Position numbers and translations under genes: made by a program. A stretch of DNA of 64,000 nucleotides from an uncultured Lachnoclostridium sp. (GTDB taxonomy: Bacteria; Bacillota; Clostridia; Lachnospirales; Lachnospiraceae). Where the stretch lies: the NCBI GenBank assembly GCA_948330435.1, contig CAOJBY010000011.1, positions 1-64,000 on the forward strand. Direction: 5' to 3'. Position 1 is the first letter of the stretch; every line of letters starts with the position of its first letter. The notes beneath the pieces are model-generated. The model ran no database searches, was not told the DNA's origin, and saw only the letters and a program-made list of their open reading frames with translations. Of this stretch, positions 42,487-50,822 are shown piece by piece.

Positions 42487-43907
42487 GTGTAAGAGATTTA
42501 CTCAAAATGAGCCTCAGCAGCCTGTGGCGTAGAAAGCTTCGGACAGTTCTGACTATTCTGGGAGTTGTTATAGGAACCGCATCTATTGTGGTCATGATCT
42601 CCCTGGGCCTGGGACTTAATAAGGCCAGCATGGAACAGATTGAACAGTATGGGGGACTGACAACTATTACCGTCTATGCTAATGAGGGCGGCTACAGCTA
42701 TTATGGCGGCGGTGTGGCAGTATCTGTTGATGGTGGAGGAGGCGATAGTGAGAGCCAGGAGCCTGTTCGAATTGACGATGCCGCTATTGAACAATTTGCT
42801 CATATGGAGCATGTGGAGATAGCATCTCCGGTTTTAAGCACCTGGGTGCTTTTGCGTCAGGGTGTATGGGAGAACAGTGCTTCCATCCGAGGTATGAGCC
42901 GGGAGGCTCTGGAAAAGATGGATGTGGATATAAAAGAGGGGACGCTTCCGGAGGAAGGGGGCGAACTGCAGTTTTTCTATGGAAATACGGTGATAACAGA
43001 CTTTTATAATTCCAAAACCGGTTCTAATCCTTACTATGAGAATTATGATTATGAGAATCCGGAAAATAATGTCAATAATCTGGCAGATGTGGATCTGATG
43101 AATACCCCTATGTTCGTGATTTTTGATACGGATGCCTACTATAATTCTCAGTATGGAGGAACCGACGAGAACGGCAATCCCATACCGGCACCAAAGAAGT
43201 ACATGGTGCCTGCCAGCGGCTTAATGGCAGGAGGACCGGAGGAGTGGGGAGAAAATGCCAATAGTATCCTCTGTGATGTGGAAGCCCTTAAGGCTCAGTT
43301 GAAAAAGGTGTTTAAGGGAAAGACAATACCCGGACAGCCTACCAATAAGTCTGGTAAGCCCTACAAGGAGATTTACTATAATCAGGCATACATTCGTGTG
43401 GATGACATGAACTACGTAACAGAAGTGCAGGATCAGATCCGTGCTCTGGGCTTTCAGGCAGAGAGCAATGTAGAATGGATGAACCAGGTACAGGAGCAGT
43501 CCCGATCCATTCAGATGGCACTGGGCGGTATTGGAGCCGTGTCTTTCTTCGTGGCGGCTATTGGCATTGCCAATACAATGATGATGTCCATCTATGAGAG
43601 AACCAAGGAAATTGGCGTTATGAAGGTGTTGGGCTGTGATATGGGAGCCATTCGCAACATGTTTCTGGCAGAGGCGGGGTTTATTGGTCTGATTGGCGGA
43701 ATTGTGGGCCTGATGCTGAGTTATGGGATATCGGCAATTATCAATACGGTTACGAAAGGTACCTATGAATCGGGAATTTCCTATATCCCCCTTTACCTGG
43801 TACTGTTGGCTATGGCCTTTGCAGTGGTTATGGGTATGTTAGCAGGCTTATTCCCGGCTCTTAGGGCTATGCGTTTAAGTGCTCTGTCAGCTATACGAAA
43901 TGAGTAG
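42483..43907 (+). CDS. MacB/FtsX-type ABC transporter permease
   Basis: A 474-residue permease. One N-terminal helix ('LRTVLTILGVVIGTASIVVMISLG') is followed by a large extracytoplasmic domain (about residues 45-330) and three C-terminal helices, including 'FFVAAIGIANTMMMSIYERTKEIGVMKVLG' and 'AGLFPALRAMRLSALSAIR'. This is the layout of MacB/FtsX proteins. The external domain has unusual Gly/Tyr-rich stretches near its start. Start ATG 42483 overlaps the previous stop (ATGA), behind GAGGAA; an upstream in-frame ATG at 42438 is rejected. Confidence 0.93.
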   Translation: MSVRDLLKMSLSSLWRRKLRTVLTILGVVIGTASIVVMISLGLGLNKASMEQIEQYGGLTTITVYANEGGYSYYGGGVAVSVDGGGGDSESQEPVRIDDAAIEQFAHMEHVEIASPVLSTWVLLRQGVWENSASIRGMSREALEKMDVDIKEGTLPEEGGELQFFYGNTVITDFYNSKTGSNPYYENYDYENPENNVNNLADVDLMNTPMFVIFDTDAYYNSQYGGTDENGNPIPAPKKYMVPASGLMAGGPEEWGENANSILCDVEALKAQLKKVFKGKTIPGQPTNKSGKPYKEIYYNQAYIRVDDMNYVTEVQDQIRALGFQAESNVEWMNQVQEQSRSIQMALGGIGAVSFFVAAIGIANTMMMSIYERTKEIGVMKVLGCDMGAIRNMFLAEAGFIGLIGGIVGLMLSYGISAIINTVTKGTYESGISYIPLYLVLLAMAFAVVMGMLAGLFPALRAMRLSALSAIRNE

Positions 43908-45156
43908 AACAATGAGACGACGAAGAAGACGTAGAAGAGAGGCCGGAATACTCCTGCCCCTGCTTCTGATTTTACTGGCATTCGGCATCGGAGCTGGTTT
44001 GTCAGTAACAGCATGGATAATGTCAGAGACAGAAGACAGGTCTGGTAAAATTACCGGGCCTGTCCTTTTGGCACAGTCAGAAGAACTTTGGGAAACCACC
44101 GAAAGAACTCTGGAGAGACGGGAGCAGGAGGAACCGGAAGTTCTTGCTGAAACAGAAAGAGAAGAAGAGGAAGAAATTCGGGAGACGGGTACAGCCTTAA
44201 GCATAGCAGGAGAACAGTCGGATCCGGCATCGGCTCCCAGACTTCGGATTGTATTGGATCCGGGTCATGGGGGACCGGGATTAAAGGATGAACAGGAACT
44301 TGGGGCCATTTACAGGGATACTTATGAGAAATACCTGACTCTGGAGATTGCAAAAGGGATGAAAGAAGAGCTTTCCCAGTATGGAAACATAGAGATTTTT
44401 ATGACCCGGGAGGAGGATCGGGCACTGACCTTAAAAGAACGTGCGGCTTATGCGGAGTCCGTAAATGCGGATCTTCTTGTAAGTCTTCACTTGAATGCTT
44501 CTTTAGAGCATAATTTCTATGGTTCCGAGGTCTTTGTGTCAGCGTTTGACCGATTCCATGCAACAGGCTCAGGGGTGGGAAAGAGCATCCTTGCTGAACT
44601 TACAGATTATGGCTTTGTCTCCAAAGGGGTAAAAACCAGATTGGGAAGTAAAGGTGCAGACTATTATGGAATTATCCGGGAATGCAGAAGTCTTGGGATA
44701 CCGGCTCTTATTGTGGAACACGGCTATATGGATGAGGACAGTGACTGGTCCAGGATGAACACAACAGAGGCACTAAGGTCCTTAGGACAGCGGGATGCAG
44801 CAGGACTTGCGTCTTATTATGGCCTGGAAAAGGGGAGGGTATTCTCGGAACTTCCCCCGGTTGAAGAGACGATACCCACCACAGTTGTTCGTCCGGACTT
44901 GACTCCGCCGGAGGAGGTCTGGTATAAAAAAGAGCGGCAAGGCGATGGGCATTATCTGATAACTCTTCACGGTATAGAGAGGGAAAGCCGGGTTATGTAT
45001 TATGATTACAGTCTGGATGGAGGAGTCACCTACAGCAAATTGTTTTTGTGGGAAAATGGGGAAACCATGAAAATACTTATGGATCTAACAGAAGGAGAGG
45101 AACCTGTTTTCCGGGTATATAATAACTATGAACTGCGTACGGAAACAGCGGGATAA
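43900..45156 (+). CDS. N-acetylmuramoyl-L-alanine amidase (Amidase_3)
   Basis: About 418 residues. A very basic N-terminus with a run of arginines and a membrane anchor (about 20-45) are followed by a Glu-rich linker and an Amidase_3 zinc domain. 'IVLDPGHGGPG' (first His ligand), 'YLTLEIAKGM' (Glu ligand), 'LLVSLHLNAS' (second His) and 'ALIVEHGYMDED' (catalytic Glu) are intact. A C-terminal beta-rich region follows. The enzyme cuts the bond between MurNAc and the stem peptide. It overlaps the permease by eight bases; the ABC pump may control it, as FtsEX controls hydrolases in other bacteria (inference). Confidence 0.9.
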   Translation: MSRTMRRRRRRRREAGILLPLLLILLAFGIGAGLSVTAWIMSETEDRSGKITGPVLLAQSEELWETTERTLERREQEEPEVLAETEREEEEEIRETGTALSIAGEQSDPASAPRLRIVLDPGHGGPGLKDEQELGAIYRDTYEKYLTLEIAKGMKEELSQYGNIEIFMTREEDRALTLKERAAYAESVNADLLVSLHLNASLEHNFYGSEVFVSAFDRFHATGSGVGKSILAELTDYGFVSKGVKTRLGSKGADYYGIIRECRSLGIPALIVEHGYMDEDSDWSRMNTTEALRSLGQRDAAGLASYYGLEKGRVFSELPPVEETIPTTVVRPDLTPPEEVWYKKERQGDGHYLITLHGIERESRVMYYDYSLDGGVTYSKLFLWENGETMKILMDLTEGEEPVFRVYNNYELRTETAG

Positions 45157-45207
45157 TTGTTAAAGTATTTTTAAGATGCTTGTGCCACAGGAATATTGTG
45201 GTATACT
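45157..45207 (+). promoter_or_regulatory. Twin regulated promoter B (transglutaminase-like surface gene)
   Basis: TTGTTAAAGTA (45157-45167) and TTTTTAAGATG (45168-45178), an 11-base direct repeat, then CTTGTG (45179-45184), 17 bases and TATACT (45202-45207). The elements match those before the ABC operon at 39839-39901 in order and spacing. The resulting 5' leader would be only about 20 bases. Confidence 0.65.
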
Positions 45208-45232
45208 ATAAGTGTTAATGGAGGCAAATGGG

Positions 45233-48205
45233 ATGAAAAAGTGGCAATATAGCATTAAGAAAATGGCCCTGTTGTCACTGGCAACGGCATTGATAGGCGG
45301 ATGTGCTGCCAATTGTATCGTATTGCCGGTACAGGCCAGGATGATGCATGGCCGTACCAGTGGAAATGCGGGGCAGACTCCAATCGGGTCCTCAGCCCGT
45401 GGGACTGTGGGCGAGGAATTGCTTGATGGGGATGAGAAAAAGATTTATGATGCATTGAAGTCTGCTGCATACCAGATTACGTCGGGCCAGATTACATCTA
45501 CAGAGGTTTATGTGGAGAATTTTAGCTCACTTCGGGATTCGGCAGGGGAGATCAATGGAAAGATAAGAAGAATTCTGTCGTATCTTTTAATGGATTGCCC
45601 TTATGATTTGTACTGGTATGATAAAAAAGCCGGATGCAATTATACATGGAATTCTGAAAATGATGGTGGCGATGTATTGTCCATGACGATTTCCATGGCG
45701 GTTGCCCAGGAATACCAGGGTACCGCCCCATATACAGTGGATAGTACAAAAATAGGAGAGGCAGCCGCGATCCAGTCGGAAGCCCGGGCGATTGTAACCA
45801 GTCATCAAAATGAATCGGACTATGAAAAGCTAAAGTCATATATGACCGAGATATGTAGCCGGGTTTCCTATGATTGGGATACATATAACAAAAATGAGGA
45901 AGTTCCTTACGGCAATCCCTGGCAGCTTATTCCTGTTTTCGACAGGGACAGAAATACCAACGTAGTGTGTGAGGGCTATGCCAAAGCATTTCAGTATCTG
46001 TGTGATCTGTCAACCTTTCAGGATGCCAGATGCTATACTGTGGAAGGAACGGTGTTCGGCGGAACCGGTGATGGCCCACATATGTGGAATATTGTCACAT
46101 TGGGAGGAACTAATTATCTGGTCGATGTGACCAACTGTGACGAGGGGGCCGTGGGAACCCCGGATCAGTTATTTTTGGCCGGGACAGAGGGCTCTGTGGG
46201 AGAGGGCTATACTTTTTCCTTTCCTGAAAACAACAGCAGTATTACCTATGAATACAATGCGAACCAGAATAGTTTACTGGGAGATGTCCTTGTGCTTTCC
46301 CCCTATTCTTATATGGATCCGGAGGATCTGAAACTGACGGTTACGGCGATTGCGGCAGAAGTAACTTTCGGGGATCCGGTGGATCATAGTGTTCTTGTTG
46401 ACGGAAATGCGGTGAATGGAAGAGGAGAGGAGGTATCCGGTACATTTTCCTGGGCCGATGACGTAACTTTCTATGGGGATGCGGGGACAAATACCTTAAA
46501 TGCCGTTTTTACGCCTGATGATACCCGTTATGAAACAGTGGAACGTATTCCCGTTTCCATAAAAGTAAATCCCCGGCCTGTGACGGTTACGGCCGAGGAG
46601 CAAAGCAAGGTTTACGGACAGCCGGATCCGGAACTTACCTATACCTTTACAAATGTGATTGAGGGATATCCCTTAACCGGCAAACTGACCCGGACTTCCG
46701 GGGAGAACGTGGGTACGTATTCCATACTTCAGGGAGATTTGACAGATGGGAACAATCCCAATTATATCATTAACTTTACCGGAAATAACTTTGTAATCAA
46801 GCAGGCATCCGATAACAGGGCGATTGAATTTGTTACTGGCAATGGTAAGACTACCTTAGGCAATGGTGTGACCGTAAAGTCCAACCCATCCTACGGGGAT
46901 CTCTGGTCAGAGATTGTAAGAATTGGTTCTATTACAGCAAAGACCGCATCCGGAAGTGACAGTGAACCGGGACATTTTACTTTGCAGGAGAGTGGAATGC
47001 CTGCCGTGGGTGACAGACAAAGCTTTCGTGTGCTGTATAACGGCACCATTGGTGGCCATTCCTACCGAAATGAGATTGTGTGCGAGGGCACAGTGGATGT
47101 GAAGCGGCGGGTCATTCAGGTAACTGCGGGAAGTTATAAGATCAGTAAGGTTTATGATAAGACGAGAGCAGGAGGAACACCCTCCGGGCAATTGCACCTG
47201 AATGATCTGCTGGCTGCAGATGTGAACCGGGTAAATGTTACGGGGGAACCTACAGGCTACGGGGATGCGAATGTAAGCGGACAGAGTCAAATGACAGTTA
47301 ACCTTACCTTAAATGGAGCAGCGGCGAATAATTATGAGTTGGGGAACCGAACCGTGGAGGTTCCCTGTGAGATTACGCCAAAACAAATTACTCCCACAGT
47401 GAAAGTGTCGGGAAGTTACAGCTACACAGGTCGCACCATCACGCCTGCAGTAACCGTGGCGGACGGGACGGATGTATTGCGGGCATCAGATTATGACATG
47501 ACGTTCAGCAATAACACGAATGCCGGAACTGCCAGGGTATCTGTGCGGCCCAAAAGGGGCAGCAATTATACCTGGAATCCTGCGGTAGAGACTTCATTTA
47601 CCATTGATAAGGCAGATTATAAGGGGACAAAAGCTGCTTCTACTGCTATGGAATATGGAGGCACTGCTGTCTTTAGCCTATATTCTATGGTCCCGGCGGG
47701 GTATAAGCTGGGAGAGATTCATGTAGAGGATAAGGATCATATTTTTGCGGAAACACCGTCTGTTTCCGGAACGGTATTGTCATGCAAGCTGGTAAATGAC
47801 AGAAGTAAGGAGGGAAAAACGGCTACCATTACCCTTCCGGTGGAAGAGTCGGCAAATTACCATGCTTATAATCTCACATTTAAAGTGACAATGGCTGCCC
47901 AGCGTTCGGAAGCAAACAGTCAGGCTCCGACATACTCCGGAGAAGGAAACGGGGCAGGACAGGGTTCTGTGCAGTCTTCCCGTCCATCCACAGATATACA
48001 GGAAGGACAGCTTCCTTTTTATGGGGGAGATGAAGAAGATACTTTTAATGGGAATGATACTTCTGTGGACAGAGAAAATTCTGGGATGGAAAGAACAGGA
48101 GGCATAAGCATGGCACCGGTTATAGGCGGGGCCATCGGAATTGTTCTGGCTGGAGGAGTGGTCGGAGGAGTCTACTTTATAAGACGTAAAAGAAAGATAA
48201 AATAG
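45233..48205 (+). CDS. Transglutaminase-like surface protein with MBG repeats
   Basis: About 990 residues. After a signal peptide comes a transglutaminase-like core with Cys246 ('VVCEGYAKAFQYL'), His283 ('GPHMWNIVTLGG') and Asp298 ('YLVDVTNCD'), a complete Cys-His-Asp triad. MBG-type repeats follow ('SKVYGQPDPELTYTFTN', later 'YKISKVYDKTRAGG', 'SYSYTGRTITPAV'), then a low-complexity linker and a C-terminal membrane helix near 960-983 with a basic end. No sortase motif. It may cross-link or cleave surface protein, though many such domains are peptidase-like. ATG 45233 has GGAGG eight bases upstream. Confidence 0.88.
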   Translation: MKKWQYSIKKMALLSLATALIGGCAANCIVLPVQARMMHGRTSGNAGQTPIGSSARGTVGEELLDGDEKKIYDALKSAAYQITSGQITSTEVYVENFSSLRDSAGEINGKIRRILSYLLMDCPYDLYWYDKKAGCNYTWNSENDGGDVLSMTISMAVAQEYQGTAPYTVDSTKIGEAAAIQSEARAIVTSHQNESDYEKLKSYMTEICSRVSYDWDTYNKNEEVPYGNPWQLIPVFDRDRNTNVVCEGYAKAFQYLCDLSTFQDARCYTVEGTVFGGTGDGPHMWNIVTLGGTNYLVDVTNCDEGAVGTPDQLFLAGTEGSVGEGYTFSFPENNSSITYEYNANQNSLLGDVLVLSPYSYMDPEDLKLTVTAIAAEVTFGDPVDHSVLVDGNAVNGRGEEVSGTFSWADDVTFYGDAGTNTLNAVFTPDDTRYETVERIPVSIKVNPRPVTVTAEEQSKVYGQPDPELTYTFTNVIEGYPLTGKLTRTSGENVGTYSILQGDLTDGNNPNYIINFTGNNFVIKQASDNRAIEFVTGNGKTTLGNGVTVKSNPSYGDLWSEIVRIGSITAKTASGSDSEPGHFTLQESGMPAVGDRQSFRVLYNGTIGGHSYRNEIVCEGTVDVKRRVIQVTAGSYKISKVYDKTRAGGTPSGQLHLNDLLAADVNRVNVTGEPTGYGDANVSGQSQMTVNLTLNGAAANNYELGNRTVEVPCEITPKQITPTVKVSGSYSYTGRTITPAVTVADGTDVLRASDYDMTFSNNTNAGTARVSVRPKRGSNYTWNPAVETSFTIDKADYKGTKAASTAMEYGGTAVFSLYSMVPAGYKLGEIHVEDKDHIFAETPSVSGTVLSCKLVNDRSKEGKTATITLPVEESANYHAYNLTFKVTMAAQRSEANSQAPTYSGEGNGAGQGSVQSSRPSTDIQEGQLPFYGGDEEDTFNGNDTSVDRENSGMERTGGISMAPVIGGAIGIVLAGGVVGGVYFIRRKRKIK

Positions 48206-48219
48206 AAGTACCATGAAAG

Positions 48220-48267
48220 AGTGCCGGATATCAGAAAAGCTTTCTGTCTGATTTCCGGCATTCTTTT
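48220..48267 (+). terminator. Terminator after the transglutaminase-like gene
   Basis: A stem of about 16 base pairs with one mismatch (48220-48235 with 48247-48262) around an 11-base loop, followed by CTTTT. Confidence 0.85.
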
Positions 48268-48298
48268 ATGGTGTTTTGCGAGTTCAAAAGTTATATAA

Positions 48299-48934
48299 TT
48301 AATATCCCAATTCTTCTCCAATCAAAATGACCTGGATTCTCCCAGGAACATGGGATCTTCTTGTAACAACAATCTGACTACAGATGCAATCCGGCGACTG
48401 ACAGTCAGCACACTTCCCCGTGATAGCACAGGGAGTTTTTTTGTTCAGCCTCAATGCGTTAATGGAAGCGGCCCTGTTGCGGATCTGTTCGTGTCCTGCC
48501 TCTACGGAAGCTACAACTTTATTCATGCCGGCCAGAATAATGACATTGTCCGGGCCGGAGCAGAGACAGGCAACCCGGTTGCCGGCACCGTCTACATTCA
48601 CAAGCTGGCCGTCCAGGGTAATGGCATTGGTACTCATAAAGAAATAATCGGCACAGACGGCTCTGGCATAAAGTTCCTTTTTCTCTTCAGGGGTTTTGGC
48701 ACTCAGGCGATCAATCAGAGCATAGTTCCCTTGCTTTAACACATCCATAAGGCCACACTCTTCCATTGTCATGGTTCCACCCCAGGTAATAGAAGAACCC
48801 TCCGGAAGCAGTTCCAGAACTTTTTTTACAGCGGCAGCACTGTCTTCGCAGTACCAGCCTTTCATCTGGCGTTTTTCCAGATTCGTAAGAATTGTTTTAG
48901 CCGTATTTTCATAATATTGCTTTTTGGGTGACAT
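48299..48934 (-). CDS. LUD-domain protein (lactate utilisation-like, DUF1121)
   Basis: A 211-residue protein. 'ITWGGTMTMEECGLMDVLKQG', 'YFFMSTNAITLDGQLVNVDGAGNRV', 'NVIILAGMNKVV' and a C-terminal Cys cluster 'ITGKCADCQSPDCICS' are characteristic of the LUD superfamily subgroup formerly called DUF1121. LutC-type members help oxidise lactate with LutA and LutB, but those genes are not here and this subgroup's role is unclear. RBS TAGGAGGA. Its promoter and RBS lie within an unusual 13-base inverted repeat. Confidence 0.85.
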   Translation of the reverse strand: MSPKKQYYENTAKTILTNLEKRQMKGWYCEDSAAAVKKVLELLPEGSSITWGGTMTMEECGLMDVLKQGNYALIDRLSAKTPEEKKELYARAVCADYFFMSTNAITLDGQLVNVDGAGNRVACLCSGPDNVIILAGMNKVVASVEAGHEQIRNRAASINALRLNKKTPCAITGKCADCQSPDCICSQIVVTRRSHVPGRIQVILIGEELGY

Positions 48935-48935
48935 A

Positions 48936-48995
48936 GAAAATCCTCCTACTATTTTGAGTTCCGAAGTTTTATACTTCCATTATAGGAGGATTTTC
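48936..48995. repeat. 13-base inverted repeat spanning promoter and RBS of the LUD gene
   Basis: GAAAATCCTCCTA (48936-48948) and TAGGAGGATTTTC (48983-48995) are perfect inverted repeats 34 bases apart. On the minus strand the inner arm contains the ribosome-binding site and the outer arm overlaps the -10 and spacer of the gene's own promoter. Confidence 0.85.
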
Positions 48996-49007
48996 CGGAT
49001 ATTTCAA
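48979..49007 (-). promoter_or_regulatory. Promoter for the LUD-domain gene
   Basis: Read on the minus strand: TTGAAA (49007-49002), 17 bases, TATAAT (48984-48979). Initiation near 48972 would leave the anti-RBS arm of the inverted repeat out of the message. Confidence 0.75.
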
Positions 49008-49010
49008 GCT

Positions 49011-49619
49011 TTATAAAGCCTGCAAAGTAACTGGCATCATGGAAAGACGGATAAAGTAGCCCTGCTCTTTATGGCAGATAGGACAAACAGACGGGGCCAT
49101 GGGACCAGTGTGTATATGGCCGCAGTTCAGGCAGATCCAGGCTTCCTGCTGATTGTCGGAAGTGAATAAGGCGTTGTCTTCCATGAGTTTTGCAAAAGTG
49201 CAGAAACGATCCCCATGAATTTTTTCGATCTTCGCAATTCCGTGGAAAGAAGAGGCAATAGCCAGGAAGCCCTCTTCCTCTGCTTTATCCCCAAAAGCTT
49301 TGTAGATGGGATCGTGCTCCTCATATTCATTGTGTTGGGCGGCCCTTAAAATCTCGGTCATACTGGGATAGAGATCAATGGGATAGCCCCCGTCTACCTG
49401 GATGGTAGTGCCTGCCAAGGGCTTTAGATGGTTGTAAAAAATCTCTGCATGCTCTTTTTCCTGATTGGCTGTAAAAGTAAACAGCTTCTCAATTACAGGC
49501 AACTTCTGCCTTTTAGCCTCCTCAGCGGCCAGAGTATAACGATTCCGGGCCTGGCTTTCTCCTGCGAAAGCCCGCATTAGATTTTCTCTTGTTTCACTGT
49601 GCTGAAATTCAACAGACAT
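49011..49619 (-). CDS. Rubrerythrin
   Basis: A 202-residue non-haem iron peroxidase that reduces hydrogen peroxide in anaerobes. The ferritin-like domain carries the diiron Glu/His ligands ('AFAGESQARNRYTLAAEEA', 'NQEKEHAEIFYNHL', 'ASSFHGIAKIEKIHGDRF'). A C-terminal rubredoxin-like domain has 'CLNCGHIHTG' and 'CPICHKEQGYF'. It lies 35 bases downstream of a small gene that is probably co-transcribed. RBS AAAGGAG. Confidence 0.94.
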   Translation of the reverse strand: MSVEFQHSETRENLMRAFAGESQARNRYTLAAEEAKRQKLPVIEKLFTFTANQEKEHAEIFYNHLKPLAGTTIQVDGGYPIDLYPSMTEILRAAQHNEYEEHDPIYKAFGDKAEEEGFLAIASSFHGIAKIEKIHGDRFCTFAKLMEDNALFTSDNQQEAWICLNCGHIHTGPMAPSVCPICHKEQGYFIRLSMMPVTLQAL

Positions 49620-49654
49620 AAATAATTGCTCCTTTCGTTACTGAAAATGATGTT

Positions 49655-49873
49655 TTACCTGGATTCATATGCAACAAGGATAATATCTTTCCCCAATTCT
49701 CTGGAAAGCTGTTTTTCCATATTGGTGAGAGTATCAGTGGCGGTTCCGGAAAGCTTGGCAGTGGTGTAGGAAGCCGCATCCTCTGCTTTAAGAGCTTGTT
49801 CCATACGATCTGCGGCGGCCCTGCAGGATGGGGGCAGTTCCATGGCAGATGGTTTGCCAGATCTGTGACACAT
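49655..49873 (-). CDS. Small conserved-looking protein upstream of rubrerythrin
   Basis: A 72-residue soluble protein ('MCHRSGKPSAMELPPSCRAAA' region first, then a helical amphipathic stretch ending 'DIILVAYESR'). AAAGGAGG lies at ideal distance before the ATG, which supports translation. Two cysteines lie in the first 17 residues. I do not recognise it. Adjacent to rubrerythrin, a stress-related role is conceivable but not shown. Confidence 0.65.
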   Translation of the reverse strand: MCHRSGKPSAMELPPSCRAAADRMEQALKAEDAASYTTAKLSGTATDTLTNMEKQLSRELGKDIILVAYESR

Positions 49874-49896
49874 AAAAAGTCCTCCTTTTAAGTTCT

Positions 49897-49923
49897 GTAA
49901 CTGTAAAAGTAATAAACAGTTAC
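49897..49923. repeat. Inverted repeat in the leader of the small gene-rubrerythrin operon
   Basis: GTAACTG (49897-49903) and CAGTTAC (49917-49923) are a perfect seven-base inverted repeat with a 13-base centre, ahead of the RBS on the minus strand. It could be an operator or leader hairpin. The rest of 49924-50035 is AT-rich with no gene or recognised signal. Confidence 0.5.
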
Positions 49924-50035
49924 GTTTTTATAGAGCTTAAGAGTAGTATGTGTCAGAAAGAGGTTTATTATAAATTATTTCGTTACTCTCGGTGTATGGA
50001 CTTTTAAGACATTATTTAGAAGAGAAAAATGGGCA

Positions 50036-50073
50036 ACAAAAAAGCTTTCAGACTGCTTAAACCTGAAAGCTTT
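50036..50073 (-). terminator. Terminator after tRNA-Gly
   Basis: AAAGCTTTCAG (50041-50051) pairs with CTGAAAGCTTT (50063-50073), an 11-base-pair stem. The minus strand then reads a run of T, as required for the tRNA transcript. Confidence 0.85.
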
Positions 50074-50078
50074 CTAAG

Positions 50079-50151
50079 AGCGATAGACGGGGCTCGAACC
50101 CGCGGTCTCGACCTTGGCAAGGTCGCGCGTTACCAACTACGCCACTATCGC
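50079..50151 (-). tRNA. tRNA-Gly (anticodon GCC)
   Basis: Acceptor GCGATAG/CTATCGC, anticodon stem CGACC/GGTCG with loop TTGCCAA giving anticodon GCC, T-arm GCGGG TTCGAGC CCCGT. Discriminator U fits Gly. The 3' CCA is not encoded. Confidence 0.95.
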
Positions 50152-50187
50152 ATGTAATGTTACTATTTTGTACCAGCGACATGATTG

Positions 50188-50216
50188 ATAATACAACAAA
50201 CAAAAACATTTGTCAA
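50188..50216 (-). promoter_or_regulatory. Promoter for tRNA-Gly
   Basis: On the minus strand TTGACA (50216-50211), a 17-base spacer and TATTAT (50193-50188), about 37 bases before the tRNA. Confidence 0.8.
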
Positions 50217-50240
50217 CACTTTTTTAGAAAAAAGTTTGTG

Positions 50241-50269
50241 TTGAGAAATTGCGATAATAATGATACACT
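50241..50269 (+). promoter_or_regulatory. Possible promoter for the ferredoxin gene
   Basis: TTGAGA (50241-50246), 17 bases, TACACT (50264-50269). Both hexamers are imperfect. Confidence 0.45.
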
Positions 50270-50347
50270 TAAAGGCAACAGAGAATGATTGATATGCCGG
50301 TGCAATCATAAACTTGAGAACTTATACGAATAACGGAGGAAATGATG

Positions 50348-50731
50348 ATGAAGAAACTGATGATGAAAAAAGGTTCCACCTGTATGGCTTGTCTGGAATG
50401 TGTGCGGGCATGTTCTGAGGCATTTTATAAAGAGTTTGATCCGGATAAGGCGTGTATTCAGATTGTAGAGAAGAAGAGTGTACGCCCTATGGCCTGTCCT
50501 CAGTGTGGCAAGTGTGCAGAGGCCTGTGAGGCAGGAGCGATCACTCAGAATGCAAAAGGTGTCTATATGGTAAATAAGAAGCTCTGCACAGGCTGCGGTA
50601 AGTGTGTGGAGGCCTGTCCCTTTGGACTGATGGTGAAAGCGGAGACATCACCCACTGCATCCAAGTGTATAGCCTGTGGGATCTGTGCAAAAGCCTGTCC
50701 TATGGATGTTCTAGAGGTAGTAGAGGGTTAG
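50348..50731 (+). CDS. Polyferredoxin with four [4Fe-4S] motifs
   Basis: About 127 residues carrying four C-x2-C-x2-C-x3-C units: 'CMACLECVRAC', 'CPQCGKCAEAC', 'CTGCGKCVEACP' and 'CIACGICAKACP'. This is the pattern of HycB/CooF-type electron-transfer proteins that partner hydrogenases, formate or CO dehydrogenases. No such partner lies nearby. Three in-frame ATGs lie at 50342, 50345 and 50348; the third has the best distance from GGAGGA. A strong terminator follows, so it is probably a single-gene transcript. Confidence 0.85.
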   Translation: MKKLMMKKGSTCMACLECVRACSEAFYKEFDPDKACIQIVEKKSVRPMACPQCGKCAEACEAGAITQNAKGVYMVNKKLCTGCGKCVEACPFGLMVKAETSPTASKCIACGICAKACPMDVLEVVEG

Positions 50732-50757
50732 TGTACTAGTGTGATTGGGATAAATCA

Positions 50758-50800
50758 GGGCACAAAATGGCCATCTTGTTCATTTTGTGCCCTTTTGTTT
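50758..50800 (+). terminator. Terminator after the ferredoxin gene
   Basis: GGGCACAAAATG (50758-50769) and CATTTTGTGCCC (50781-50792) form a perfect 12-base-pair stem followed by TTTTGTTT. Confidence 0.9.
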
Positions 50801-50822
50801 GTAGGAGAAAAGGAGAAAAGGA

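Noticed and set aside
48001..48205. Sortase anchor on the transglutaminase-like protein
   Set aside because: There is a C-terminal helix and basic tail but no LPxTG-like motif before it.
49965..49979. PerR box upstream of the rubrerythrin operon
   Set aside because: The AT-rich 15-mer has too little symmetry and too many mismatches to the PerR consensus.
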